Under the pieces are notes generated by a model. The model did not search any database. It saw only the letters and a list, made by a program, of their open reading frames with translations, and had not been told where the DNA came from. A stretch of 64,000 nt of DNA, from the NCBI GenBank assembly GCA_024704765.1, contig JAKMXF010000295.1:372001-436000 (forward strand). The letters run 5' to 3'. Each line of letters starts with the position of its first letter. The stretch's first letter is position 1. Below are positions 24,137 to 36,402 of this stretch, piece after piece. This stretch comes from Oopsacas minuta. Taxonomy: Eukaryota > Porifera > Hexactinellida > Lyssacinosida > Leucopsacidae. Position numbers and translations under genes: made by a program.

Positions 24137-24606
24137 TAACTTCCTCAATCACCCACGCCGGAATATCGATGGGCATGAATATGTCCAAGAACCTGTGCGA
24201 GGCTAATAATCCCTCCAAACAAAGTTTTTCTGGAAGAGGAGATCTGGAGACACAAATTTGCTTTAAGAAACTTGGCCAGCCATAGTCACGCAAAACTCTC
24301 AATTTTCCGGAATGCCTTAAATTTTCAGGGATCAATCCGCTATCAGCTAGTGGGATACTACCATAGACTCAAATAAATCATGTGGACTCACTAAAGTATT
24401 CAGTAGACCAAGAAGCGGTTCATATATACCAGGTTAGGAAGCTCTGGGTTAGAATTTCCGAAGGTAATAAATAGAAGTATGATATATGATAGGGGTAACG
24501 ATGTGTTGATGTTTGGAAAACGCAGCTACATATGCGAATTAGATTCGAAATACCCATTACATACAAAAATACGAACAAATGCATGTCGTTCGTTCAAACG
24601 AAAAAA
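24137..24606. other. Intronic DNA without a recognised gene
   Basis: Between the mariner and CPSF1 exon 2. A 93-codon minus frame overlaps it but has no recognisable motif and reads into the mariner end. Confidence 0.4.
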
Positions 24607-24611
24607 CTAAC

Positions 24612-25238
24612 CTAAAAATAGATGATTTGATTGCACAACACAAATGGAGGTACATAATACAGAACTAGCTGATTTCTGAAAATGAATCTTTTTCATCTTT
24701 CTCATATCATCAGTAATCAAAAAAATAACATATATATCACCATCCTTTGTGGAAAGGGCAATGGTGTCTCCTAAGTCAGAAATTATGCAAAATCTACTGC
24801 AATCCAAGGAAATAACAACATCTTCAAAAGTTTCAAGTGGAAAATCTGTATTAGCTTCGGTAAACGAATTTAGAGAGATACCATAAGATGGCACGCCTTG
24901 ATTCAGATGAATAACGCAATTAGCTCCAAATACTAATACTCCACCTATAGGTTTAGGAATAGACAACAACCCGAATGTGTCACATGGTAAACTGGGTATA
25001 GACCAAATAGCTGGATGCGATTGGTCATTAAGGTTAATTGAGATAGCGATGAGTTTAACATTATCTTTTCTCGAATTGATAATTCCAATCCAAGTATTAA
25101 TAGGAGCATATAAAAATACAACGGTTGGATCACTATAGCCATGTAAAAACTGATAGTCCAAAACATTGCAAAGAGAGTCATCAATATCCTTTAGGTTTAT
25201 AACATAGGAATGCAAAGATAAGGACACGGTTTCACAAT
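24612..25238 (-). CDS. CPSF1: CPSF1 exon 2 (beta-propeller A region)
   Basis: Second coding exon of CPSF1, residues 166-374 plus the first base of codon 375. It begins after a TTCATAG acceptor (AG at 25,240-25,239). The split codon G|AT gives Asp166, and the match to the family continues with HSYVINLKDID, DYQFLHGYSDPT, WSIPSLPCD, PKPIGGVLVFGANCVIHLNQ and LITDDMRKM. These are the conserved blocks of the MMS1/CPSF-A N-terminal propeller. It ends HLFL plus G before a GTTAGT donor at 24,611. The open frame upstream of 25,238 is hydrophobic intron readthrough and is excluded. Both flanking introns are phase 1. Confidence 0.93.
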
Positions 25239-25431
25239 CTATGAATAAAGAAATAATTAATAATAGTATTATAACGAAGTCCATGGATAAAAGGTGGCAC
25301 TCAATATTCGTCGAAGATATCACTTTGACGGAAATTTCTTTGAAAGGGTAATTCGGTAAATGGTAGAGTATGGAGCCTATCCTGACTTGTAAAAAGAAGA
25401 GGACATAATAGAACATAATACCGACATACAT

Positions 25432-26478
25432 GAACTATAAGTATGTTGATAAAGAATACAGAAAAATTGGCTGAGTAAGGCAAGGAATAGACAAAACAAT
25501 ATCACAAAAAGTGAATCTGAGCTAAAATAGAATGGTTGAATCAATTGAAAGTCCATGATAATCCAATTTGTAAATTAATATTCCAAATGTCAGGACGTGA
25601 AGAGTTTGACCAATGCAAACTCATCATTGAATTATATTATCACGTACAAAAAATTTTAAATTTTACTGAATTTTGAATCTCTTCACCACTTAGATCCAAT
25701 AAATGGAATTTAGCTGGACCATGGATACTGAAATCTTTCAATTTTCACTTTCTTTTACACTCGAGGCATATAGTTTCTATCATATCTCGTCGGGTAGAGA
25801 CCAAAAGCACTATGAAATTTAGTCATCGGATATTATAGCTAAAGCAGAGATATGAACTGGTGATTATTCTTCACCCCGTTACTTGGAGAACCAGCAAGCG
25901 ATGTTTGCTCATCAACAAATGTAACGGCTTTATCCACAGGTTCATGCGCTGGGCCATGGATTAAAATGGGGCATGAAAACACCCGTGACGAATTACCTGT
26001 TTCGGGACTAGAAGGGATTATAACTTGTCGAAATGATACTTTTCAAGGTAGAGTGCCCCATCATATGTCGTGTAGCAAGGGACTGCTTCGAAGTATCCAG
26101 ACAAATAAATCAGACAAATTCGCGAATCAGTAGGCGTCATCACTGAACTAAACATATAGTAAAAAATCACAAAGTCAGAGAGACGAAAAATATATTAACT
26201 ATATCTTGATATAATCCCATGGCCCATTACACAACTCAACAAGATTTCTCATCAGAGATCACATACATTTATCTTAGCATACTTTTGAATGCTGAACTCG
26301 AATCTGCAATCAGAATTTCTCTAGCACGTCTAGTTATTCTGAAATCCAATATCCATTTTTTCAATAGTATAGTATTACCTAGTTACTAAATTGCTACATG
26401 AGCATGCCTATTTTGATTCAATTATCTGGAATAGAAATGACTTTACTTATTTGAATTCAAGCAAATCAAATTATAAAC
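25432..26478. other. Intronic DNA without a recognised gene
   Basis: AT-rich, stop-rich sequence between CPSF1 exon 2 and the decayed gene at 26,479. No transposon termini recognised. Confidence 0.4.
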
Positions 26479-28134
26479 ATGCATCGTAATTGTAGAACTC
26501 ATCCCGACAATTTCTGTTACGTTTGTGGTCTTTTTTGCGTAAAATCACAAAGACGACCAATCACAAATCAGTTTAAGAACATATACAAATTGTACTTCGA
26601 ATGTCCACTTGGTGACCAAGACAAGTCGTGGGCACCACATGTTATATGCACTTCTTGTTCAAGTGGACTACGTGATTGGTTGAACAAAAGGAAAGTTTCA
26701 ATGCTATTTGCAATACACATGGTCTGGAGGGAACAGAAAATCACCTTGATGATTGTTACTTTTGCCTTATCGACATTACAGGATTCTCAGCCAAGAATAA
26801 GCACGCTCTTGTTTACCCAGACTTGGATTCTGCTCGCCGGCCAATTCCACACTACATGTCATTACCAATCCCAATTCCCAAGCCATAGCAAATTAAAATC
26901 GGGTCTGATATGGTGGAAGATGTTCATGCAGATTCTACAGATGCTAATTATGTCCGGAAGATGAATTACTAGAGCCACAAACATTTACACAGGGAGAATT
27001 GAATGACCTGGTCAGGGATCTAGACTTATCTAAAGACAAAGCTGAACTCCTTGCATCCAGACTCAAACAGAAAAACCTACTCGACAAAGATGTCCTAGTA
27101 TCCCACTATCGCAAGCAAATTTCGATCTCGCTCAATACTACACCACTGATGGTCCACTGTGCTATTTTAATGATACCGAAGTATTCTATGCAAACTTATT
27201 ACAAGAACATTCTTCCTCTGATAGGGGCCTTTCCATAGACTCGTCAAAACGCAGTTTGAAAGCTGTTCTGTTGCATAACGGAAATCTAAAGCCTGGCGTT
27301 CCAATTGCTCACTCCGTCTATCTCAAAGAAACCTTCGTCAATTTGCAGGAAGTTTTGGAGGCAATACAGTATAGAACACATATATGGAATATCTGCGGTG
27401 ATCTTAAGATAATCGGGCTATTGATAGGCTTGCAACAAGGTTTTACAAAGTATTGTTTTTTCCTATGTCTATGGGACAGCCGAGCAACTGGTGAGCATTA
27501 AAAAAATTTGATTGGCCGAAGAGAACCTATGAAGTGGGGAACCAATTTACAGCATTCGCCATTGGTAGATCGAAACAAAGTTTTCCTACCACCACTTCAT
27601 ACTAAACTTAGATTAATGAAAACATTCGTTAAAACAATGAACAAAACAAATTCAGCAGGATTTCTGCATTTGGTAGGCAAATTTCCGAAACTAAGCGAGG
27701 CAAAGTTAAAAGAGGGAGTATTTGTAGGACCACAAATCAGACAAGTATTCAGAGATCCAGATTTCGAGAAGACATTATCCCAATTAGAAATGAGTGCTTG
27801 GAATTCTTTCAATGGGTTTGTGAAAACCTTTTGGGCACAAGAAGTCGTCCAACTACAGAGAAGGAGTGGAAACCTTGCTTAACGCATACGAGAAGATGGG
27901 CTGTCGCATGTCGCTAAACTTCACTTCTTGCACTCTCACCTTGATTTTTTCCCTGAAAACCTTGGTGCTGTAAGTGATGAACAGGGTGAGAGATTCCACC
28001 AAGACATACAGGAGAAGGAAACCCGATACCAAGGTTTCTGGAATGAGGGCATGAAGTCCGATTACTGTTGGAGGCTCTTCAGAGATAATCCCAACAAGAT
28101 ATATAAAAGGAAGTCGTACTCTCAACACTTTTAA
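26479..28134 (+). pseudogene. Decayed gene of a widespread, uncharacterised animal repeat family (Cys-rich N-terminus)
   Basis: Consecutive frames recover a colinear protein. It begins CRTHPDNFCYVCG, QRRPITNQFKNIYKLYF, DQDKSWAPHVICTSCSSGLRDWL (paired Cys, zinc-finger-like), and DDCYFCLIDITGFSAKNKH. It continues with SVYLKETFVNLQEVLEAIQY, LKIIGLLIGLQQGFTKY and FLCLWDSRA, then KTMNKTNSAGFLHLVGKFPKLSEAKLKEGVFVGPQIRQVF, and ends HFLHSHLDFFPENLGAVSDEQGERFHQDIQ. I recognise this as a family found in many copies in insects and other invertebrates, usually unnamed and probably transposon-derived. At least five frameshifts. No TIRs were identified. Confidence 0.6.
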
Positions 28135-28139
28135 TTTAG

Positions 28140-29019
28140 TTAGCCACCTTTATACTTCTAGATGGATATGTATTTCCCCTTAGTTTGTGAGTAGTTGATA
28201 CATGCATGAATGTGAATAATTATATGTAAGAGCTAGGATAATAGCTGATATTATTTTGGCATTAATCTAAAACATCGAAACGTTGATTTATTTCAGATGG
28301 CTATCATGTAAGAAGACAAAAAGACAGCCACTACCATAAAATAACAGGAAAAATTTAGGAAATACATAAAAATCGTTGACTTGTAGATGGAAAAAAAACT
28401 GGACGTGCTGGAAAGAATCTGAAAGCAGATTTGAATTCAGCGTAAAAAACTAGCTTAGATAATGTCAATCTAATACTTGATGAGAAAATGAAGTTAAATT
28501 TTGTTACCTGTGTTATTGTAAAACCTCGATCAGAATATCGAGGAAGCAATATAGAAAATTTCATGGGTACAGATGAATTACAATAGAACACAAATTTTTA
28601 CATTATTCGTTGGATTGCCAAGTGAAAATGTGAACAAATACCACCACTTCTCAGGACTATAAATCTAACGGGCCAAAGAATTTTAAGGTAAATTAATCTG
28701 AGGACCTTTGAACTGGGGGCCAATGCAACGGCAGGGGTCACAGCGCCCGTTGTCCCAGAAACCCCTAACTGGATGGTTTTCCAACCATACAGAAATATCA
28801 CTGGGCATACTTTCTGATAAAGCTTGGTAAATCTATTACCTTAAGGTTTGCCTCCCTGCTACTTTCATTGCACCCCTTGGGAAAATTCTGGCGAATTACC
28901 TACCACTGAACAGAAAGGTGGGCCGAATAATGGCAATTGCAGTGGACCTCCAAATTTCTCCAACCTGCCCTGGGTGTACGAGATAATTGAATGAAATTTT
29001 CCAAATCGTTAAACAATTC
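28140..29019. other. Intronic DNA without a recognised gene
   Basis: Low-complexity AT-rich DNA. A slightly GC-richer patch near 28,700-28,790 has no coding signal I trust. Confidence 0.4.
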
Positions 29020-29191
29020 CAAGGTTGAAACCGATCGAACCAATTATCAGTATTCATGAATAGTTGCTTAACTGAATAATTATATTATTCGGTTGGTCCA
29101 AGCGACACACTGATAATAATATTTGGTTACATCAACCGAATACTGATATTCGGTTGGTAACCGAATATTGAACTATTCGGTTGCAACCTTG
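29020..29191. mobile_element. hAT-like MITE (172 bp)
   Basis: Inverted ends CAAGGTTGAAACCGA and CAAGGTTGCAACCGAATAG, interior built from repeated ATTCGGTTG/CAACCGAAT units. The flanks AACAATTC and AATAAATC match at 6 of 8 positions, consistent with an aged 8-bp target duplication. Non-coding. Confidence 0.6.
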
Positions 29192-29721
29192 AATAAATCT
29201 AATTTCGTAATCAAATTTTCAAATATAATTATATATTCTACTAATTCATCACTACACTCCGGGAACTAGCAAACAAGGAGAGAGCATTAATAAAATATTT
29301 GGGTGAACTACTCTCGAACCAAGGTGACCCGATTTAGCGGAATTGATTGCACATGTATCAGTCAAATAGCATCAATAATTACAGTGGAGGCTGCTTAATC
29401 CACAGTGGCACAAAATGGCAAATTGGCGGATTAGGTATTTAAGTGGGTGCTAGTTCTGCATAATGATTTATTTATGTATGGGTTATCGGCCCAAACTAGT
29501 CGATTAAACTTATCAGATTTTATACATGGCGCGAATTTTTTGGGAATGACGTCATACCACCTCCATACCATATATGGTCAATTTTATTTTTCGCAATTTT
29601 TCAGTGATAAGCATTCAATTATGTATATTATGCTACTATATTAGTATAATATGTTGACATATACTAATTTACTAATTGATATACTATATTAAGAGCATGA
29701 ATTAAGTATTAACGTCTCCGC

Positions 29722-30370
29722 CATTAATTCTTGTTCAGATAGTTGATTTGTTTCATTTCGACCACTGATATTTCTCGATATTGAGCAAGGATAGGATCAC
29801 TCTGACTCAAGACTCTAACGAAGATGTTACTTACATTGTCTTTAAAAAAACATTTAACTAGTAAACTTCTCCCTATATCTTCTTACATAATTGTTTACGG
29901 AACCCAAGCATTCTTCAGATGAAGTCTTCAATCCGAAACCGTCATTGAAATCACTGATTAATTCTGAAGAATGTGCAAGTAATTTATGAAGAGACGGTGT
30001 TATGTTTGCCCAAGGAAATTTACAAAGTATTTCCTTATAAATATCTTTGCAAATGGAGCAGAGTTTATCAGTATCTATCCTTTTATGAGAATTATAGACC
30101 CGAAATATTACTGAGAGGTTTGTGTGAATAGTACAGAGAGCAAGTCAGTCTTCTTCAATCATCGTGGATGTAACACAAGCGACAGAATATTTTCATTGAG
30201 AAAACATATCTTGCTATATTACCTTTGGTGGTGGTACCGTAATCACTGGATGGATTATCTATTTGAAACCAAGTCTTCTCAAGCAAGAGATTACATATTC
30301 GATGCGTAGTCTTTTCTATAAATATTTCAAAATGTATCCTTGGAATGCACTGGTTGTCTGGATTAAAGTT
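29722..30370 (-). pseudogene. RAG1-like transposase fragment, second copy (C-terminal part)
   Basis: Reverse-strand translation gives GTTTKGNIARYVFS, NLSVIFRVYNSHKRIDTDKL, CKFPWANITPSLHKLLAHSSEL, NDGFGLKTSSEECLGSVNNY, then after a stop FFLKDNVSNIFVRVLSQSDPILAQYRE. This aligns block by block with the copy at 53,051-53,600 and with the RAG1 core around its catalytic Glu. The Glu-containing motif SEE is kept here, but the following N-K pair has changed. Frames are mixed and at least one stop is present. The N-terminal two-thirds of the gene is absent. It is about 650 bp in CPSF1 intron 1, same strand as CPSF1. Confidence 0.75.
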
Positions 30371-31539
30371 GTTTCTAGATAATATTATTTGATATTTCGA
30401 TTACATTAGTGCATTTCAATCTTCAGATTAACTAATTAGCAAATAAAATAGTATCTCCAAAATTCCTCTTTTGTCCGAAAGATAAACCTCGCATATTCCG
30501 TTGGTGTTATGTTCACGGTCGCTACGTTTCGCTACCCTATATCTAGTAAAATCTTGAAGGCAAACATCTCCCCTAACTGTTTCAGCCATAAAATCATGCA
30601 ACCTCGAGTGGCCTCGAAAACGTTTGGTCCAATTTCTAATTCGTTCATTCTAATATATTCTATATTTAGTACTTAGGTAATAATGGTCTTTGTACAAATA
30701 TTTTGCAACAGAATGTACCCAACCTTTTCTATGATTATAGGAAAGCTATATTGATTACATTATAAACAAAACGTGTATGTTACATTCCAACTAACTATTG
30801 GAAAATGACTTTGAAAGTATCTATAATTAGTATGAATAACATTCTTCAATATCATGAGAATTTTCACTTCACTATCGGTTCATAGCATAGTCATGAGCAA
30901 GGTAAAATTCTTTATCTAAATACATATTACATGTTATCAACTATGATGAATTCAGAAATACGACTTTCTTGAAGTTTTGAATATGAAAATCTTTACCCTA
31001 ATCAGCCATGTTTTCCCACTCTGTAATCGGGACTCGGATAATTGGGATATCCGCTGAAACGGGACAATGGTTTGGGAACAAATTATTAACATAGAAAAAT
31101 CGTAGGAGAATTGGGACATCGAATCGGTTAATCGGGATTTCTTATCCAGATTAACTCTATGTGAAAAATATATTTGCTTAATTAGGATTCTATTCCAATT
31201 AACGATTGTATATTTATTCAGAATCATTGTAAGATGGTTTGTTTTAAAAACTAGGAATCTTAATATTCTACAACCATGAAAATAGAACACCGATTCTATT
31301 ACAATTTACAAAACTAAGATTATTAACTTTGCTCACTAGCCTCAGTCCCATTACCTATTCCAATATGTGTAAATTACCTCAATAATCCAGACTCTTGGAT
31401 ATCCACACGTTTAGCTTGGTCCTATGGAGTACGGATAATTGAGCTCGCAATAATAAGTACGTGCATTATTGTTTAAACTTAAATTATATACTTAATAACT
31501 AAATTGACATTCTTGAGTAAACGATCTTTATGACCTCTC
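30371..31539. other. Intronic DNA without a recognised gene
   Basis: AT-rich with scattered stops. Short phrases such as AATCGGGA/TCCCGATT recur near 31,020-31,140, perhaps a degenerate terminal repeat, but no element could be delimited. Confidence 0.4.
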
Positions 31540-32833
31540 GAGCGAGACTATACCCTTCCTGCGGCCATAGCTGGGTCACCGTCTGTAATAATGATTTTGG
31601 GTGGATGTCAAAATGGTTTCAGGAATTCACTGAATGCCCAAGTAAATGCTTCCTCTATTTCACGATCAAGTAGTGTACATGCCAGGACTTGAGTATTTCC
31701 ATGTTTATTGACTGTACAAAAAGCGGCAAACTTAAGGGTATATTTATTTGTACCATGGGTGGTATCGAAGAGCACGATGTTAGCTTCAGAATTTTCAACC
31801 CAGCGTTCAAAACTATCAGTTAATGTCCAAAAGACTTTACTCATTGAGCTGTCTTCTGCTGTCTGTATAGCGAAATACAATCCTTTGGTAGATAGTTGTT
31901 CTTGTAGATAACTGACGAAGTTCGTTGCATCAAAACCTCTTTCTTCAACACTTGGCTGAAATTTATTGTACACATCTTGATAAGACTACGTTATTGGAAG
32001 ATGTTTTTCATGTGCTTACTTATAAAAACTTGATTAATTTTTGATGCTGTGAGACCTGCACGTTTAAGCTCAAAGCCGAGGGTATTAAATTCGAATGGTA
32101 TTTGTCGAAGGGAAGACTCCGCTAGACTAGCGCTATGACTTTCTACTAAATCGTGATTGTGTACAAAATTTCCTGTAACTACTGCCCAACCTTCAATACA
32201 TTCTTCTAAACGAATGCTATATGGACAATTACACCTTTGTGTAATGGTATTTCGTTTTTCATTTGTGAGTTTGCCCTTTTTAGCTCTGTAGCAACTTAAA
32301 ACCCTCTGCTTGCCTTTTCTAGATGTAGGTATGTAAGTTGAACTCCACACTAAGTTAAATCTCCCGCTACCAGTAGCAAGATCCAACGCCCATTCATTTA
32401 AATCTAATTTAGATGTCACATGAGATTCCCAAGGTCCTTTGAGCATATCATACGGTAGGATAGTAGACCTTGATAGAATCATTGTATCAATTCTTCTTCT
32501 GACATCCGTATGGGTTATTGATTCAGAAACACTCTGATTTTCAGAGACTTGCTCTGGGTCTACCTGGGAACATTCGTTAGGCGGTGAGTTTGTATCAATA
32601 GGATCTGGAAATTTCGAAATTATATATTGACTTTCAGTTGAAGAAATGGGACCAAATTCATCAGTATGATGATCAGGGTCGTAATTATGAAGATAATTGG
32701 GGTAGTCAATCATTTCAGTTGGATGTTCGATTTCATTGTATCCAGTTAGAGAACATGAATTAAAATCGAGGAAATTATTTTGTGAAGCTATAGCTGCAAA
32801 ATATTCATCTGATTAATCGCTTGGTTCAGCCAT
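31540..32833 (-). pseudogene. FAR1-type MULE transposase
   Basis: Starts MAEPSD at 32,833, followed by a premature TAA, then a long open frame (32,713-31,991) with an acidic N-terminus, LKGPWESHVTSKLDLNEWALD, KGKQRVLSCYRAKKGKL, CNCPYSIRLEECIEGWAVV and FVHNHDL: a FAR1-like zinc-binding domain (Cys pair, His-x-His). A frameshift plus stop near 31,980 leads into the MULE catalytic core ANIVLFDTTHGTNKYTLKFAAF (first Asp) and LACTLLDREIEEAFTWAFSEFLKPF. After another shift near 31,600 it reads PKIIITDGDPAMAAG (second Asp). The C-terminal third with the Glu is missing. It lies in intron 1 in CPSF1 orientation. Confidence 0.75.
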
Positions 32834-34289
32834 GATAAATAGCTACGATGATTAATTCGCACAAATATAATAAATATTATCCGCAGATGGTAGGACTGAG
32901 TTACTGTGTCCCAATCAGAAAATGACCTTTTGAACCCGAAATTCAACCAAATTTGCCCAAAAATTGCATGTTAGAAATATACGTTCCCCCCTTTAGGATT
33001 ACCACGATTTTGATTAATACGAATTATTATGCATATATGGAGAAATTCGAGGCAATTTATACGAAGTTAGAAATAGAAAAATTCCTTATATGGTGCCTAA
33101 ATCCTTATTTGTCGGTTAAATCCTTATATGTCGGCCATAATACCAATAAAGGTAGGAATAATATAGAAACAACGGTTAATAATCTCTAATTGCCAACTTT
33201 ATCATACATAAATATCGTAATCGTTGTTCAATTCGTGTTCTCTAATTGCCCAGGGTTCTTAATTGTCCGCTTCGAACCCATTGCACTGGAGGACAATTAG
33301 AGAGGATCCACTGTACCAGTTTCATGAACACACAATAATTAAATATTGTGTGTTGAACATGAAAACACAGATTATCCAATGCACTGAAACATTAAGATTG
33401 AAAAATTATCCAAATTTCAGCAAACTTCTTCAATTGAAAAATCGAAAAGGGGAGATTTGAGGCTTGGCGTGAGAGCGAAGATTAACTCTAAAGCGGTAGA
33501 CTCCTTGGCTAGGCTGAGATATTTCTATTAACAAGTAGGGATTGTTCAACAGTCGTTTTGCTAGTAATATGCAAATATATTGGATGGCCCCCCAAATAAA
33601 AATTAGCCTCAGTCCTAGAGTGCAGTTAATCTGCCACTGAGTAAACTGGACGTTACTCTACCAATTAATCGATAATCTTTCTGGTTGAAATCGATCCTGA
33701 AATTACAAATTTAGATTCCAAATAGTCAGCGAATACAATCCAAACAACAATAAAGTAAATTTCTTCATGATGTTTAGGAACAATCTAGTAGTGAAGAATG
33801 GTTTCCTCAAGAAATTAGGGTTATTAGACTTTCCATCTCAGTGAAAGTGGTTACATACTTCTTCGTAGTGTTAAATCAGTATTACAAATTGATCTTCTGA
33901 TGGAAAATATTTTGATTTACGCATAAACAATTAAAAAAAAAGCTAAATTATTTCTTAATTAGAAAATAACCTAAAACACATATTTGTATTTGGAATAATA
34001 TACATTTATGATTTTGTATTGCAGTTGTGTTTACTAATTTGGCCTTTGTAAAACTTAAGAAGGGGTAGAAACCGCCTCACAACAAAACACATCATTTATA
34101 CATTATCATTTTTTGCTTTACAAATCAGACTACTTTTAGAACCCATTATAATTGACTAGCGTTACCTGATACACTGTTTACTTTCTACTAGCTGCTTCGA
34201 GTGTTTTGTTCATTGATGTCTGTTTCAAAAACTAAATAAAAATCACGAATGCGGAACTATTATGAAACTTTCTTGAAACTTGGTTTTTA
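32834..34289. other. Intronic DNA without a recognised gene
   Basis: AT-rich. The stretch 33,195-33,316 ends in GGATCCACTGTA, similar to the TA-flanked CAGTGGA terminus at 39,239, so one end of a pogo/Tc1-like element may be present. The other end was not found. Confidence 0.35.
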
Positions 34290-35097
34290 GAATTTCATGG
34301 TAAACCGAAATGTATCTCATGTGAAGTGATCCTATCAGGTGAATCTATGAAAATTAACAAGCTACAGAGGCATCTGCATACAAAAGATCCTAATTGCGAG
34401 GATGAACCAATAAACTTTTTGAACGAAAGGTTCATCCTTTACATAGAGAAGATTCTGTAAAGGCTTCATTTACAGGAGTATATAAGGCAGCAGTGCATGC
34501 ATCATATGTAGCTTCCCACCACATTGCCAAAATTAAAAAGCTACACAGCATTGGCGAGAATTTGATACTTCCCCCCATAAACAAGTAATTGAGATCATGC
34601 TTGGAGAAATTGAGAGAAAGAAATCGAATGTGCTATCTTTGTCAAATGATACTATACGCAGAAGCATAGTTGATATGTGTGAAGATGTCCTTGGCAAATA
34701 TTGCAACTAGTCAATGAGTCAGTGTACTATGCTATTCAACTAGATGAGTCAACTGATATTGCGAATATGATTCAACGTTTTATGTTCATAAGATACATCG
34801 GTGACTGCGAGATAATTGAGAATTTCCTGTTCTGCAAAGTACTGCCTAACACTACTACTGGCTCCGATATATTGAATTACTTAAACAACGTCTTTGCATC
34901 AAAAACATTATATGGGCAAATGTATTGGAATGTGTACAGATGGATCTGCTGCCTGCACAGGTATCAGAAATGGTATTGTGAAACGAGTCTAAGATGTTAC
35001 TAAAACTGCTAAGTGGACACACTGCTTCATCCATCATGAAGCATTAGTGGCTTAGGACCACTCTCCATATCTGAATGAAACAATGAAGAATGTTGTA

Positions 35098-36402
35098 CGA
35101 GAGGCACCGAAAAGTTTTGACATTGACCGACATATCAGATAGTAATAATAAAATTGACTATTATATTTATTCAAAATACTCTCCCTGACAATCTTTACAG
35201 TTTTTCATTCTGGCAAACCAATTATCAAAACATTTTTTCCACTCTTCTTTGGGTATGTCTCCGATCGCTGGGAAAAGCGCCCCTCTCAACTCTTCATTAG
35301 TCGAAAATCTCCTCCCACGAAATTGATCTTTGTGCCTAGGGAACAACCAGAAGTCGCAAGGGGCAAATCAGGACTGTAGGGCGGGTGAGGTAATGTTTTG
35401 AGTCCAGAATTTTCCAATAACTCACGAGTTCTGATTGCCGTATGCGATGATGCATTATCATGATGAAGAAGAATTCCTATAATGCCTGTCTTCTCCCGCT
35501 GTGACTCAATTGTTGTGATTACTTTGGGTAGGCACACTGTAGCGTACCAGTCGGCAGTAACAGTCTTTCTATCCTCGAGAGCAACAGTTTCCACAAACCC
35601 ACTAGATCTGAAAAGCATCGCCCTCATTTGTTTCTCAACAGATCTAGCCCTCCGCATTTTGGTTGAAGGTGGGGCATCTTCTTCAACCCACTCCTTTGAC
35701 ATTCGCTTTGTTTTTGGATCATAATGGCATATCCATGTCTCATCACCTGTAAGGATCTCAGAAACAGCTCTTGAACTTCCAGTAGCAAACCTTTTGAGCA
35801 TAATTTTGCAAAAGTCTATGCGGGATAATTTTTGCTGTAAGTTCAAAGAATGGGGGATCCATCGGGCACACAACTTCCTGACACAAAGTTCTTTGTGCAA
35901 AATGATATTAATTGTCCCCGATGATAACTCCGTTTCATACTCTAACTGAGCGTAAGTAATATGAGGATCTCTAGTAATTAGATCTAGCATTTCGTTAACA
36001 CTTTCTTCATTATGTGAAATATTCGGTCTTCCTGAACGAGGGGCATCTTCAAGAACAAAGTTTCCGTGAATAAATTCCCTGTACCATCGTTCAACTGTAC
36101 TTAGAGAAGGAGCTAGATCCGGGAAATGTTCCTGTAAAGATTCATAGATTTCTACTCTTGTCTTCTGTAGTTTGAATAAGATCAAAATTGTTGCTTGAAA
36201 ATCACGTTTTGTGAGATCTGATTTAGATTGAGATATTTTAGAAGCCATGTACACTAAAATTAGCAAATTTATGAAAGTAGACAAGTAGATGAATGAAAGT
36301 TTCAAAGTAGACTAATAAAATATGCCTGAAATGATGGATGCAGAAAATATCCGACAGATTAATGGTTTCATATCAAACGGCAAACTTTGCGAATGCTCTT
36401 CG
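35098..36402 (-). mobile_element. mariner element, nearly intact (1,305 bp)
   Basis: TA duplications at 35,096-35,097 and 36,403-36,404. Ends read CGAGAGGCACCGAAAAGTTT and, from the other side, CGAAGAGCATTCGCAAAGTTT. It was inserted inside the hAT transposase gene at 34,290-37,265. It carries one transposase gene with a single visible lesion. Confidence 0.88.
35165..36248 (-). pseudogene. mariner transposase with one frameshift
   Basis: Start MASKISQSKSDLTKRDF at 36,248 (a longer frame to 36,305 exists, but this Met fits the family). It has HTH regions (ATILILFKLQKTRVEIYESL, STVERWYREFIHGNF, APRSGRP) and catalytic motifs TGDETWICHYDP and HHDNASSHTAIRTREL. Near 35,380 one base is missing just after YSPDLP. 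In the next frame the gene continues CDFWLFPRHKDQFRGRRF (third Asp), NEELRGALFPAIGDIPKEEW and DNWFARMKNCKDCQGEYFE, stop near 35,163. All three Asp of the DD34D triad are therefore still encoded. It is the youngest-looking mariner here. Confidence 0.88.

Larger units (their letters stand above)
10134..24611 (-). other. CPSF1 intron 2 (14.48 kb, phase 1)
   Basis: Bounded by GTTAGT (24,611) and TTTTAG (10,134). Removing it joins HLFL-G-SRLGNSLLLK, the exact family sequence. It holds a three-level nest of MULE and Tc1-type elements, a decayed hAT and a mariner. Confidence 0.9.

Noticed and set aside
25239-25431. Open frame before CPSF1 exon 2 with a hydrophobic, signal-peptide-like stretch
   Set aside because: It lies upstream of the TTCATAG acceptor, and the family match begins exactly at the acceptor.
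31020-33316. FAR1 MULE region as the interior of a pogo-like element ending in CCACTGTA
   Set aside because: Only one plausible end was found. The supposed left end near 31,020 does not match it.
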